From the NCBI RefSeq assembly GCF_030817475.1, contig NZ_JAUSZJ010000002.1:3920626-3984625 (forward strand): 64,000 bases of DNA, read 5' to 3'. A program made the translations under genes and the position numbers. Under the pieces are notes generated by a model. It saw only the letters and a list, made by a program, of their open reading frames with translations. It was not told the origin of the DNA and did no database searches. The stretch comes from Streptomyces sp. V2I9. GTDB lineage: Bacteria > Actinomycetota > Actinomycetes > Streptomycetales > Streptomycetaceae. Below are positions 32,689-41,207 of the stretch, piece by piece (the first letter of the stretch is position 1; every line of letters begins with the position of its first letter).

Positions 32689-33957
32689 CTAGCCGCGCGG
32701 GGCGTCCGTCAGGGCTTCCTGGACGTCGACGAAGCCCTTCTTCTGGGCGGTGAGACGGCCGTCCCGGACCACCTGGAACGTCACCTTCGTGTTGACGATG
32801 CGGGGGTAGCTCGACGTGCCGACCAGGTCCTTGAAGCGCCAGCGGAGCGTCGGGGTGAGGCCACCGGTGTCGACCTCGACGCCCCGGTTGAGGGCGGCGG
32901 TGACCCGGCCCGGCGTGACGTCCTCGTCGCCGACCGCCCGGACGGCGGCCCGCAGCGCCGTGTACGCGATCCACGTCGTCTGCACGGCGGTGTCGTCCGG
33001 GTCGATGCGGTTGTCCCCGAAGGCGTACTCCGTGACCACGTCGCGCATCTGCTTCCAGCGCGGGTTCTTCGCGTCCGGGTACCAGCCGGTGACGTACGCG
33101 CCCTCGAACGGGCTGTTCCGGCCGCCCGTGCGGTTGATGAGCGGCTGGCTGACGCTGCCGAGCACGGAGGAGATCCTGACCCGCCCGCCGTCCGGCTCCA
33201 GCCGGCGGAAGGAGTCGAAGAACGTCTCCGTACGGGCGCCGAGCACCGCCGTCACACAGCCGTCGCCGGACCGCCGCAGCGCCCGGGCGGCCTGCTCGTC
33301 GTAGGACGTGGCGTCCAGCGGGGCCACGATGTCGGTGGAGGCGGGCCGGTCGGCGGCGAGCAGCCCGTTGTTCAGGAGCGGCGGCATCCCGTCGCCGCCG
33401 ATCGAGTCGGGCCGCACCAGCGAGACCCGCTCGCAGCTGCGGCCCAACTGCCGCCCGTGGCCCGCCAGCAGGGCCGGCTGGCCGCCGTTGACGGGGTACG
33501 AGACATAGCTGCTGAACTCCTCGGGGGAGGCCCCGTAGCCCCCGATGTACGGGACGCCGCCCGCCTCCAGCGCGGGCATGAAGCTCTGGCCGTGACGGCT
33601 GTACGAGCCGACGACGGCGGCCACCTTCCTCTCGACGGCCTCCCGCGCGCACCGCTCCGCGCCGATCGAGGTGTCGGCCTCGTCGCAGACGACCACCCGC
33701 AGCTCCCGGCCGTCGATGCCGCCGGTGTCGTTGACCCAGCGGGCGTACGTCTGCGCCATCGCGGGGACCCCGGCCATCTTCACCGCGTTGATGTCCTCCG
33801 AGCGGTCGGGCGCCCACGTCATCACCGTGACGGGCTCCCTGGATCCCCCCGAGGCTCCAGGGAGCACGCCACACCCGGACAGCAGCACCGCCGTCGCCGT
33901 CGCGCTGATGACGCCCGGCAAGGGGCGGGTGAAGGTGGGGCGTCGCCGTCCGGTCAT
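32689..33957 (-). CDS. Branched-chain-amino-acid-type ABC substrate-binding lipoprotein
   Basis: A 422-residue protein with a lipoprotein signal peptide: basic start, hydrophobic stretch and lipobox LLSGC with the lipidated Cys at residue 29. The mature protein has the LivK/Peripla_BP_6 layout (NAVKMAGVPAMAQTYARWVN, GGIDGRELRVVVCDEADTS, KVAAVVGSYSRHGQSFMPAL, VPYIGGYG). It would bind a small solute outside the membrane. No permease or ATPase gene is adjacent, so it is an orphan binding protein, possibly a sensor. ATG 33957 gives the normal signal-peptide length; the ribosome site is weak. Confidence 0.87.
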   Translation of the reverse strand: MTGRRRPTFTRPLPGVISATATAVLLSGCGVLPGASGGSREPVTVMTWAPDRSEDINAVKMAGVPAMAQTYARWVNDTGGIDGRELRVVVCDEADTSIGAERCAREAVERKVAAVVGSYSRHGQSFMPALEAGGVPYIGGYGASPEEFSSYVSYPVNGGQPALLAGHGRQLGRSCERVSLVRPDSIGGDGMPPLLNNGLLAADRPASTDIVAPLDATSYDEQAARALRRSGDGCVTAVLGARTETFFDSFRRLEPDGGRVRISSVLGSVSQPLINRTGGRNSPFEGAYVTGWYPDAKNPRWKQMRDVVTEYAFGDNRIDPDDTAVQTTWIAYTALRAAVRAVGDEDVTPGRVTAALNRGVEVDTGGLTPTLRWRFKDLVGTSSYPRIVNTKVTFQVVRDGRLTAQKKGFVDVQEALTDAPRG

Positions 33958-34080
33958 GGACCACGACTGTTCCGCCTCGCGGGTAACGGCGTGGTGTGCG
34001 ACCCTCAACGCTCGGTGACGGCGAGGTGAATTGCGGGGGCCTGTGCGGAGGTGCGGTGAAGGAACGTACGATCGACGACC

Positions 34081-34578
34081 GTGCAGCAAGGTTCGGAGAA
34101 CTCTTCCCGTCGCGGCCGTCGCTCCTCCACCATGGGCGGCATGCCGCTCACTGACATGCCGTGGTGGCGCTGGCGCACCAACGTGCGCTCGGCGCTGCAC
34201 ATGCTCTCCGACCCCGCCTTCCACCGCGAGTGCTGGCTGACCGGCCAGGAAGGGTACGGGGACGTCACCGACGCCGTGTACCGGCTGGTCGAGGACACCT
34301 GGCTCGACAACTGGTCCGCCGAGAAGTACATCGGCACCATATTCAGGGACTCCGCCGAGGCCGCCGCCGTGGACGCCGCCGCCCTCCGGGTGCTGCGGAT
34401 CATGCACCAGGTCGGCGCGGACGCCCCCGTCTCCGCCTATCTGGAGCACCACGGATGGGCCGAGGCCGTCCACGCGGCGCGCGAGGCCCATGTGATGCTC
34501 GCCACCAACGACGCGGACAACCCGGACATACCGCCGCACTCGCTGGACGTCATCCGCATCATGACCAGGGCCGCCTAG
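34081..34578 (+). CDS. Conserved hypothetical protein, CdiI/SCP1-like
   Basis: A 165-residue soluble protein. It contains WWRWRTNVRSALHMLSDPAFH, LVEDTWLDNWSAEKYIGTIF and ALRVLRIMHQVGADAPVSAYL. It is acidic and helical, and I know no function. The pattern resembles small actinobacterial proteins next to purU. GTG 34081 is one possible start; ATG 34132 or 34141 would give shorter products. It ends 29 bp before purU and is probably co-transcribed. Confidence 0.7.
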   Translation: MQQGSENSSRRGRRSSTMGGMPLTDMPWWRWRTNVRSALHMLSDPAFHRECWLTGQEGYGDVTDAVYRLVEDTWLDNWSAEKYIGTIFRDSAEAAAVDAAALRVLRIMHQVGADAPVSAYLEHHGWAEAVHAAREAHVMLATNDADNPDIPPHSLDVIRIMTRAA

Positions 34579-34606
34579 CCTCCGTGGGGTGTGGCACCCT
34601 ACGGGG

Positions 34607-35509
34607 ATGACCGTGCCGCAGCCCGCCCCCTCCGTCGCCCCCTCGGACGCCGCCGCCGCGACCGAGCAGTACGTCCTCACGCTCTCCTGCCCGGACAAAC
34701 AGGGCATCGTGCACGCCGTGTCGAGCTACCTCTTCATGACCGGCTGCAACATCGAGGACAGCCAGCAGTTCGGGGACCACGACACGGGTCTGTTCTTCAT
34801 GCGCGTCCACTTCTCGGCGGACGCCGGCGTCACGGTGGACAAGCTGCGCGCCAGCTTCGCCGCGATCGGGGACGCCTTCGGGATGGAGTGGCAGATCCAC
34901 CGGTCGGCGGAGCGCATGCGGATCGTGCTCATGGTCAGCAGGTTCGGCCACTGCCTCAACGACCTCCTGTTCCGCTCGCGCACCGGCGCGCTGCCGGTCG
35001 AGATCGCGGCCGTCGTCTCCAACCACACGGACTTCGCCGAGCTCGTCGCCTCGTACGGCATCCCCTTCCGGCACCTCCCGGTGACCAAGGAGAACAAGCC
35101 GGAGGCGGAGGCGGCGCTGCTGGAGCTGGTCCGTGAGGAGGACGTCGAGCTGGTCGTCCTGGCCCGCTACATGCAGGTGCTCTCCGACGACCTGTGCAAG
35201 CGGCTCAGCGGCCGGATCATCAACATCCACCACTCGTTCCTGCCGAGCTTCAAGGGCGCCAAGCCCTACCACCAGGCGCACGCGCGCGGGGTGAAGCTGA
35301 TCGGCGCGACCGCCCACTACGTCACCGCCGACCTCGACGAGGGCCCGATCATCGAGCAGGAGGTCGAGCGCGTCGGCCACGAGGTGACCCCGGACCAGCT
35401 GGTCGCCATCGGCCGGGACGTCGAGTGCCAGGCGCTGGCGCGTGCGGTGAAGTGGCACGCGGAGCGGCGCATCCTGCTCAACGGCCGCCGTACGGTCGTC
35501 TTCGCGTAG
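34607..35509 (+). CDS. purU: Formyltetrahydrofolate deformylase
   Basis: A 300-residue enzyme that hydrolyses 10-formyl-THF to formate and THF. An ACT domain (about 22-100; YVLTLSCPDKQGIVHAVSSY) precedes the formyltransferase-fold domain. Catalytic residues are in the conserved Asn-His-Ser segment NIHHSFLPSFKGAKPYHQAH and in HYVTADLDEGPIIEQ. ATG 34607 is preferred because the N-terminal extension before the ACT domain is then short. It follows the small hypothetical gene closely. Confidence 0.95.
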   Translation: MTVPQPAPSVAPSDAAAATEQYVLTLSCPDKQGIVHAVSSYLFMTGCNIEDSQQFGDHDTGLFFMRVHFSADAGVTVDKLRASFAAIGDAFGMEWQIHRSAERMRIVLMVSRFGHCLNDLLFRSRTGALPVEIAAVVSNHTDFAELVASYGIPFRHLPVTKENKPEAEAALLELVREEDVELVVLARYMQVLSDDLCKRLSGRIINIHHSFLPSFKGAKPYHQAHARGVKLIGATAHYVTADLDEGPIIEQEVERVGHEVTPDQLVAIGRDVECQALARAVKWHAERRILLNGRRTVVFA

Positions 35510-35524
35510 CGCTCCGGCCGGGCT

Positions 35525-37051
35525 CTACAGCCGGCTGAGCGAGGCCGTCGCGAACAGCACGTCGCGGATGGCCTCCCGGTCGCCCTCCTGGCCCGCCGCC
35601 GCGTCCACCGGCGAGATGTGGCCCGCGAGGAGCCGGCAGAACTCCACGCCGTCCAGGGCCACCTGCGCCACCGCGCGGTCCCGCGAGCCGAGGGCGGCCG
35701 GTGAGTCCAGGGCGATGTACCAGTCGCCTCCGCCGTGGCCCTCGATCTCCAGATGGAGCGAGCGGCCCGGCTCCCCGGCCGTGACCAGGTCCCGCGCGGG
35801 CCCGGCCAGCCCGGCGCGGCGGCGTGCCGCGACGGCGGCCGGGAGCATCCGGGCCGCCAGGTCGATCATCAGGTGCAGGTGGGCCGGCGACGGGGCGGAG
35901 TACGGGTAGTCGACCGCGTCGGCGATGTCCCCGCCGTGCACCCAGCACTCGAAGGCCCGGTCCACGGCGGCGTCCTGGAGCGGCAGGGCGAAGGCCCCGT
36001 AGGAGACGGTGGTCTCGGTGCCGTTCCGCTCGGCGAAGGAGGCCGTGCGGATCACCTCGTGGCTCTGCGCCCGCCAGGGCTCGCGGACGGCCCGCGTGGG
36101 CGGCGGTCCCATCGCGGACCAGTACGCCTCGGTGCGTGCGGTCGGGTCCGGCGGCGTCCGGCCGCCGCCGAGCGGGTCGTCGAGGCCGAGCGCGGCGGAC
36201 AGCAGCCCGTCGACCGCCGTCAGGTGGCGGATCACCCCGGCGACCGTGGTGCTGCGCTCGGCCTCGCGCTCCTTCTCGAACCACCGCAGCCGCACCGGCG
36301 CGTGCCAGTCGGCGTCCCCGATGTCGCGCAGCAGCGCGTCGAGACGGGCGGTCTCGGCGTCGTACGGGGCGGCCCACTCCGGTATCGGGATCAGGGCGGG
36401 CCTGCGGCTCAGGCAGCCGTCCACCACGCGGGAGCGCAGGGCGGGGTCGAGGTCCAGGGAGCCGTCGCTGTGCAGCAGCCCCACCGCCTGTCGCAGCCGC
36501 ACCGCCTCGCCCGCGCACGGGGCGCATACGGTGAGGTGGTCCTCCACGGCGGCGGTCTCCTCGGCCGAGCACACGGACAGCGCCCAGGCGCCGAGGAGGG
36601 CCTGGAGATCGCGGTGGGGGAGGACCGGCCCGGTGGTCATGAACGGCTGCGGTACGCGCTCCGGCGGGGGCCCCGCCGCAACGTCGTCCGGACCGGGCGC
36701 CCGCAGGGCACGGCGGGCCTCGCGCCGGTGTCCCTCGGCCGCGTCCATGGCGGAGGCCTCCTGCGAGGTGGTGACGTCCGAAGCCTCCGGATCGACCGGC
36801 GCGGGTGTGTCCGACACGGTCCCGTCCGAGGCGTCCCGGCCCGAGGCGTCCCGGCGGGCCTGCGCGGGCTCGTCCGGAGCGGCCTGTTCCGGCACGGCCT
36901 CGTCGGGGGTGCCTGCGCCTGGCGGCGGCAGGGGAGGGAGCGGTACGGACGCCAGGTCGAGGTCGTCCGCCGCCCCGCGGGGGCCCGGTATCCGGCGGGC
37001 GCCGCGGACGCCTTCGTCGTCGCCTTCGCTCGCGCGCCCGTCGCCGCTCAC
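35525..37051 (-). CDS. Zinc-finger anti-sigma-like protein with MDMPI-type domain
   Basis: A 508-residue protein. Residues 1-135 are disordered. About 145-190 holds a ZAS-like motif: HRDLQALLGAWALSVCSAEE, then EDHLTVCAPCAGEAVRL, giving H-x3-C-x2-C-like spacing. From about 225 a maleylpyruvate-isomerase-type (DinB-like, MDMPI) domain follows, ending with RDRAVAQVALDGVEFCRLLAGH. GTG 37051 overlaps the stop of the sigma gene by 4 bp (GTGA). The protein therefore probably binds and inhibits that sigma factor, with the enzyme-like domain acting as sensor. No membrane helix is seen. Confidence 0.85.
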   Translation of the reverse strand: MSGDGRASEGDDEGVRGARRIPGPRGAADDLDLASVPLPPLPPPGAGTPDEAVPEQAAPDEPAQARRDASGRDASDGTVSDTPAPVDPEASDVTTSQEASAMDAAEGHRREARRALRAPGPDDVAAGPPPERVPQPFMTTGPVLPHRDLQALLGAWALSVCSAEETAAVEDHLTVCAPCAGEAVRLRQAVGLLHSDGSLDLDPALRSRVVDGCLSRRPALIPIPEWAAPYDAETARLDALLRDIGDADWHAPVRLRWFEKEREAERSTTVAGVIRHLTAVDGLLSAALGLDDPLGGGRTPPDPTARTEAYWSAMGPPPTRAVREPWRAQSHEVIRTASFAERNGTETTVSYGAFALPLQDAAVDRAFECWVHGGDIADAVDYPYSAPSPAHLHLMIDLAARMLPAAVAARRRAGLAGPARDLVTAGEPGRSLHLEIEGHGGGDWYIALDSPAALGSRDRAVAQVALDGVEFCRLLAGHISPVDAAAGQEGDREAIRDVLFATASLSRL

Positions 37052-37641
37052 CGGATCCGTCCGTAACCGGGTGGCGCGGACCCTTCGAGCGGGCGGGCGT
37101 TCGCCGTGGAGAGCAGCTGGAGTCCGAGGCGGAGCCGGCGGCGCGCCTCGTCCTCGGTGACCCCGAGCTCGGCGGCGGCCTGCCGGTAGTCACGGCGGTC
37201 GACGTACGCCAGCTTCAGGGCCTGCCGCAGCGGTGCGGGCATGGAGGCGACGATGTAGTCGGCACGGGCCGCGGCCGTGGCGTTGCGCACCCGCTGTTCC
37301 ACCTCGTCGGGGTCGGGCGCCGTGTCCTCGCCGTGCTCCGCCGCGTAGGAGGTGGCCGCGGAGGTGCGCAGACGCCGGACCGACCGGCGGTGGGTGAGGT
37401 GGGCCACCCAGGCACGCATCGAGCCCTGCTTCGGGTCGTACTCCTCGGGGCTCTCCCAGATCTGGGCGAAGACCTCGCGGGTCACCAGGCCGGCCGCGTC
37501 CTCGTCGTCCAGCATGAGGTGCGCCTGGCTGTGGACGAGCGCGGCGAACCGGTCGTACAGCTCACCGAGCGCCGCCGCCTCCCCGCGGGCCAGCCTCTGC
37601 TGCATCCTGCGGTCCCAGCGGGGTGCCGTGTCCTTCGCCAT
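37048..37641 (-). CDS. ECF-type RNA polymerase sigma factor
   Basis: A 197-residue sigma factor. Region 2 is at about 20-95 (LYDRFAALVHSQAHLMLDDE, AGLVTREVFAQIWESPEEYD, GSMRAWVAHLTHRRSVRRLR). Region 4 is at about 125-185 (MPAPLRQALKLAYVDRRDYR, QAAAELGVTEDEARRRLRLG). It resembles the SigK-like ECF group controlled by cytosolic or membrane ZAS proteins. It overlaps the anti-sigma-like gene by 4 bp. The divergent STAS antagonist gene at 37978 adds a third regulatory element. Confidence 0.92.
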   Translation of the reverse strand: MAKDTAPRWDRRMQQRLARGEAAALGELYDRFAALVHSQAHLMLDDEDAAGLVTREVFAQIWESPEEYDPKQGSMRAWVAHLTHRRSVRRLRTSAATSYAAEHGEDTAPDPDEVEQRVRNATAAARADYIVASMPAPLRQALKLAYVDRRDYRQAAAELGVTEDEARRRLRLGLQLLSTANARPLEGSAPPGYGRIR

Positions 37642-37977
37642 GAACCCCCCAGCCCCCGGCCTGTCGCCCAGCTCCGTGATCCATCCTGCCCGTGCCCGTG
37701 CGGACCGAATGTAGTCCGCCGGGCGAACGGCGCACGCGGCTTTGCCCTATCCGTCCCACTGCCGCATATGGCCGACGACGGTAGTCGATTTTCGGCCGGG
37801 ATGCCTCCTCGGCCGTTCTGATCAGCGAAAACGGGCCGAAGTGCGCCTTACCGCCGGAAACCTCCTGGGCCTCTGCGGGCGTGTCGGTGTTTCATGGGGG
37901 TGCGGTTGGGCAGCCGCGAGGAGGAACGGCAACTTCCGGATCATCTCCGGAAGCCCCGGAACGAGAGGTCCAGTCGC
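37642..37977. other. Divergent promoter gap, sigma factor / anti-sigma antagonist
   Basis: A hairpin CTTCCGGA (37933-37940) with TCCGGAAG (37946-37953) stands just upstream of the antagonist's ribosome site (GAGAGG). It could be an operator or leader structure. No gene is seen. Confidence 0.5.
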
Positions 37978-38352
37978 GTGACGCTCACTGTGGACGAGGC
38001 GGAGCAGGGCTCCTGGACCGTGCTGCGCATGAGCGGCGAACTGGATCTGGTGTCCTCACCCGTCGTACGGCAGTCCGTCCACGACGCGGTGGCGGAGGGC
38101 CGTCACGATGTGGTGCTGGATCTGTCCGAGGTGTTCTTCTGCGACTCCAGCGGCGTCGGCGTGCTGATCGCGTCGCGCCGCCTGATGAAGTCCTGCGGCG
38201 GCCGGCTGCGGCTGATCCTCCCGGCGCGGGGCGCGGAGGACGGCTCGCACGTCAACAAGGTGCTCGGCGCCCTCGGCGTGCGCCGTCTCTTCGACGTCTA
38301 CCCGGACGCCCGGTCCGCTGCCGACGAGGAGTGCAGGCCGCTGAGCGCCTGA
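37978..38352 (+). CDS. Anti-sigma factor antagonist (STAS domain)
   Basis: A 124-residue STAS protein of the SpoIIAA/RsbV kind. The sequence WTVLRMSGELDLVSSPVVRQ leads to the phosphorylation-site loop VVLDLSEVFFCDSSGVGVLI, where the serine of DSSG is the usual site. It would sequester an anti-sigma kinase when unphosphorylated. GTG 37978 with GAGAGG upstream is preferred to GTG 37894, because it gives the standard STAS N-terminus. Confidence 0.92.
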   Translation: MTLTVDEAEQGSWTVLRMSGELDLVSSPVVRQSVHDAVAEGRHDVVLDLSEVFFCDSSGVGVLIASRRLMKSCGGRLRLILPARGAEDGSHVNKVLGALGVRRLFDVYPDARSAADEECRPLSA

Positions 38353-38381
38353 CCACCGCCGGCCGGCCGGCGGGGCGGTCG

Positions 38382-38759
38382 TCAGTCGGTCGAGAAGGCC
38401 CGGAAGACGCCGACCTCCGTCGCGGAGACGGCGATGACGCCGCAGTCCATGACGTGACCGGTGAACCCCTCGTACACCCCGTCCCGGTGGAACATGTCGA
38501 CGTGCGGGTCGGTGCGGGCCGTCACCGCGTCGGTGAACAGGACGGCGTCCGCCCCGAACCTTCCCGGGAGCACTCCCGCGGCGGAGATCCGCCGCGACCA
38601 GCCACGCGGGTCTCCCGTCGTCAGGCGCATGACGTCGAGGGCGTCCAGCCGCCGGTCATCGCGCCGCCGGGCACCCACGGCGGCGAACATTCCTTCGCCG
38701 AAGAGGGCGCTGAGGGAGCGGCTCCACGCGGCGGCGGCGTCGGTATCGGTGCGCGTCAT
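38382..38759 (-). CDS. Hypothetical protein
   Basis: A 125-residue soluble protein starting MTRTDTDAAAAWSRSLSALF, with later GRFGADAVLFTDAVTARTDP and EGFTGHVMDCGVIAVSATE. Codon pattern is normal and ATG 38759 follows GAGG. I do not recognise the family. It is convergent with the antagonist gene and divergent from the EF-hand gene. Confidence 0.65.
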   Translation of the reverse strand: MTRTDTDAAAAWSRSLSALFGEGMFAAVGARRRDDRRLDALDVMRLTTGDPRGWSRRISAAGVLPGRFGADAVLFTDAVTARTDPHVDMFHRDGVYEGFTGHVMDCGVIAVSATEVGVFRAFSTD

Positions 38760-38892
38760 GGGCCGTACCTCGGTTTCCGTGGCGGTGAGCGGGGCCGCGC
38801 CGCCGGCTCGGCGGGCCCGGTGATGCGAGGTTGTCACAGAGGATGCGCTCCGCGGTGACACGTGGGGGCTCCGGGCGACGTACGCTCCCCGC

Positions 38893-39414
38893 ATGGACAG
38901 CGCAGAGTACGAGCGCAAGATCGCGCACCGCTTCGCCGCCTTCGACCAGGACGGCAACGGCTACATCGATCGCGCCGATTTCAACGCCGCGGCCGCCCGT
39001 CTGCTCACCGAGTTCGGTACGACGGCCCGCTGCGACAAGGGGCAGGCTCTCTACACCGGCGCCGAGGCCTTCTGGCAGGGCATGGCGGGGATCGCCGATG
39101 TGGACGGGGACCAGCGGGTCACCCGTGAGGAGTTCGTGGGCGGGGCGGTGAAGCGGCTCCGGGACAGTCCCGAGCGGTTCGCCGAGATCGCCCGTCCCTT
39201 CCTGCGGGCGGCCATCGCGGTCGCCGACGGGGGGAACGACGGCAGAGCGGCGGTGGCAGACGTGGAGCGGGCGCTCCGGGTCCTCGGGGCCAGCGCCGAG
39301 ATCGCGGGCGTCGCCGCCCAGAGCCTGGACACGGACCGGGACGGCAAGGTCGCGGAGAGCGATGTGGTGGCGGCGTTCGCCGTGTACTTCACGGTGATCG
39401 AGCCCGACGCGTAG
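38893..39414 (+). CDS. EF-hand calcium-binding protein (calerythrin type)
   Basis: A 173-residue protein. EF loops are visible: DQDGNGYIDRADF, DVDGDQRVTREEF, a third degenerate loop (DGGNDGRAAVADV) and DTDRDGKVAESDV. Spacing fits the four-EF-hand calerythrin/calsymin group of actinomycetes. It would buffer or sense cytoplasmic calcium. The start at ATG 38893 gives the usual N-terminus (YERKIAHRFAAFDQDGNG); the ribosome site is poor. Confidence 0.93.
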   Translation: MDSAEYERKIAHRFAAFDQDGNGYIDRADFNAAAARLLTEFGTTARCDKGQALYTGAEAFWQGMAGIADVDGDQRVTREEFVGGAVKRLRDSPERFAEIARPFLRAAIAVADGGNDGRAAVADVERALRVLGASAEIAGVAAQSLDTDRDGKVAESDVVAAFAVYFTVIEPDA

Positions 39415-40461
39415 TCACCGGTCAGGGTGTTACGGGGGCGGCGACCGTCCCCGTGCCGCCGTCCGTACGCTCCGTGGACCCGCTCGCCCCGCCGCATCCC
39501 CCGCCGGCGGGGGAGCCCGGCCCCGCGGCCCCGGACCGCACCGTACGCCGGGGCCGGTGTCCGGCTGCCCCGCGCGGGCGCGCACTCTGGCGTACGCGGG
39601 GCGGCTCCGGTACGAGACCGCGCCCCTCGCGCCACCGAACCACCCCGCAACGCCACCCGGACCGCCGGTACGGCCGTTCAACACGCCGGGCGGCGCCAGG
39701 AGTTCGGATCGGTCATCGGAGCGTTCCGGGCGGTCGAACACCGCTGCGCCGACCCGCCCGCCGCCACCGGACCGGCCCGTGCCGCCGGGGGCGGGGCCGC
39801 CGCTACCGGGGGGCGCGGTGAGGGCCGCGGCGGCCGTGCCGCCCGGCGGCGAGGCCGCCGTCCGCGCCGCCCGTGACCGCCTCCGGAGCCACGGCGGGCA
39901 GGGCTTCACCTGGGAGGCAGATGTTCACCTCCCTCCGGAACGCGCCCGGTTCCGGGCTGCGGGCGGCCCACGAGGACCCGCGCGGAGGGGGAGCCGGCCG
40001 CCGGACCGGGAGGCCGCGCGGCCGCGTTCCGGCAGCTCGACGGCGTACCGTCCGGGAAATCCGCAGGCTGGGGCCGGAGCGTGACGCAGCGCATCCGCCC
40101 GGTGCCGATACCGCCTTGTGCCCTTCGCCTGATTCGTCACCGGGTGGAGTCGGGGCCCGGCTCGGGTACGCTCCGTGGGATGCGAGTGGTTCTGGAACCG
40201 GGCGATCCGGGGGCGGCCTGTGCGGCGGCTCCGGTCCTGGGCGAGGGCTCTCGCCGGAGCTGTGCCGGGCCTGCCCGAAGAGCGTTTCCCGCGGTCTCTG
40301 CGCGCTCCTGTTCGACTCCCCGCAGCGTGCGTCGCACAGTATGCACCACGCGTACTCCTTCGCGCTGGAATATGCCCGAAGCGCTTGTTGCGGTGACTGT
40401 ACGTCAACCATGCTGTCGCGTAAGGGAATCACGTTCCGTGACCCTGAGGAGGCGCGAGGCG
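39415..40461. other. Gene-poor region with a decayed gene
   Basis: Frames are open on both strands because of high GC, but codon pattern is erratic. The only recognisable sequence is an acyl-CoA-dehydrogenase-like fragment near 39845-39975. The remainder shows nothing I can assign. Confidence 0.5.
39845..39975 (+). pseudogene. Acyl-CoA dehydrogenase C-terminal relic
   Basis: The frame reads RLRSHGGQGFTWEADVHLPP, matching the highly conserved C-terminal motif of acyl-CoA dehydrogenases (HGGxGFTWExDxHL). The sequence before and after has lost similarity. It is a remnant of a fatty-acid oxidation gene. Confidence 0.65.
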
Positions 40462-40488
40462 ATGTGTCCGCCGGTTCGGATGGTGTGA
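40462..40488 (+). CDS. Eight-codon upstream ORF before the anti-sigma kinase gene
   Basis: ATG 40462 follows GAGGAGGCGCGAGGCG. It encodes MCPPVRMV and stops at TGA 40486-40488. One codon later, in the same frame, GTG 40492 opens the next gene. The strong ribosome site serves this mini-ORF, so the downstream gene is probably expressed by re-initiation or read-through. Confidence 0.45.
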   Translation: MCPPVRMV

Positions 40489-40491
40489 GCG

Positions 40492-41001
40492 GTGCAGGTG
40501 CTTCAGGTTCAGCTGGAGGTCGGTCCGGATCCCGCAGAGGTGGGGCGGGCCCGTCGGTGGGCGCGGTCGCGTCTGGCCGGGTCCGGGATAGGGGAGGACG
40601 AGCCGCTCGCCGAGACGCTCATCCTGCTGATCTCGGAGCTGGTCACCAACGCCGTCGTCCACACGGGATGTCCCGCCGTGCTGCGGATGCTCTTCGGCTC
40701 CACCGGGGCGTCCGGCGGGGCCGGGACGGTCCGGGTCGAGGTCGCGGACGCCAGTGACCGCCCGCCGCTCCAGCGGCACGCGGAGGGCGAGGACACGAAC
40801 GGCCGGGGCCTGGAACTGGTGGATGGGCTCGCGGACCGCTGGGGCTGGCTGCCGGAGGGGCGCGGGAAGCAGATCTGGTGCGAGGTGGACCGCGGCGGCC
40901 CGGTGCGGGTGCCGGGCCCGCCCCCGGTCGTCGGCGCGGGTGGTCGGGCGGGCGAGTCCTGCGAGCCGCCCGTGTGCCTGTTCACCGACAACCTGGCTTG
41001 A
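40492..41001 (+). CDS. ATP-binding anti-sigma (RsbW/SpoIIAB-like) protein
   Basis: A 169-residue GHKL-fold protein. The N box is LILLISELVTNAVVHTG, and the G1-like segments are VRVEVADASDRPP and GRGLELVDGLADRWGW. Such proteins bind a sigma factor or phosphorylate a STAS antagonist; the STAS protein at 37978 is a possible partner, by inference. GTG 40492 is the first start after an in-frame TGA. The last 40 residues are Pro/Gly-rich. Confidence 0.87.
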   Translation: MQVLQVQLEVGPDPAEVGRARRWARSRLAGSGIGEDEPLAETLILLISELVTNAVVHTGCPAVLRMLFGSTGASGGAGTVRVEVADASDRPPLQRHAEGEDTNGRGLELVDGLADRWGWLPEGRGKQIWCEVDRGGPVRVPGPPPVVGAGGRAGESCEPPVCLFTDNLA

Positions 41002-41089
41002 GCCTTCGGGGGTGCCGGGCGAACTGCCTCCCGTCTCCGGTCCGTTGACCGGGACGGGTTCCGCACCCCGCCCGGCCGCACGAGGCCGG

Positions 41090-41202
41090 ACCCGGCGACC
41101 GGCCGGACCCCGGGGTGAGGCCCGGACCCGGCGACCGGCCGGACCCCGGGCGCCGGGGGTCCGACGACCGGCCGGACCCCGGGGCCGGGGTCCGGCCGGT
41201 CG
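41090..41202. terminator. Repeat-rich convergent terminator
   Basis: The 16-bp arms CGACCGGCCGGACCCC (41165-41180) and 41187-41202 form a perfect stem with a six-base loop between two convergent genes. Upstream, GACCGGCCGGACCCCGG recurs several times from about 41097, suggesting local duplication of an arm. Confidence 0.75.
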
Positions 41203-41207
41203 GCCGA

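Noticed and set aside
39557..40084. A 175-codon protein gene
   Set aside because: Only a short acyl-CoA dehydrogenase motif is meaningful; the rest is Pro/Arg-rich noise, so it is listed as a relic.
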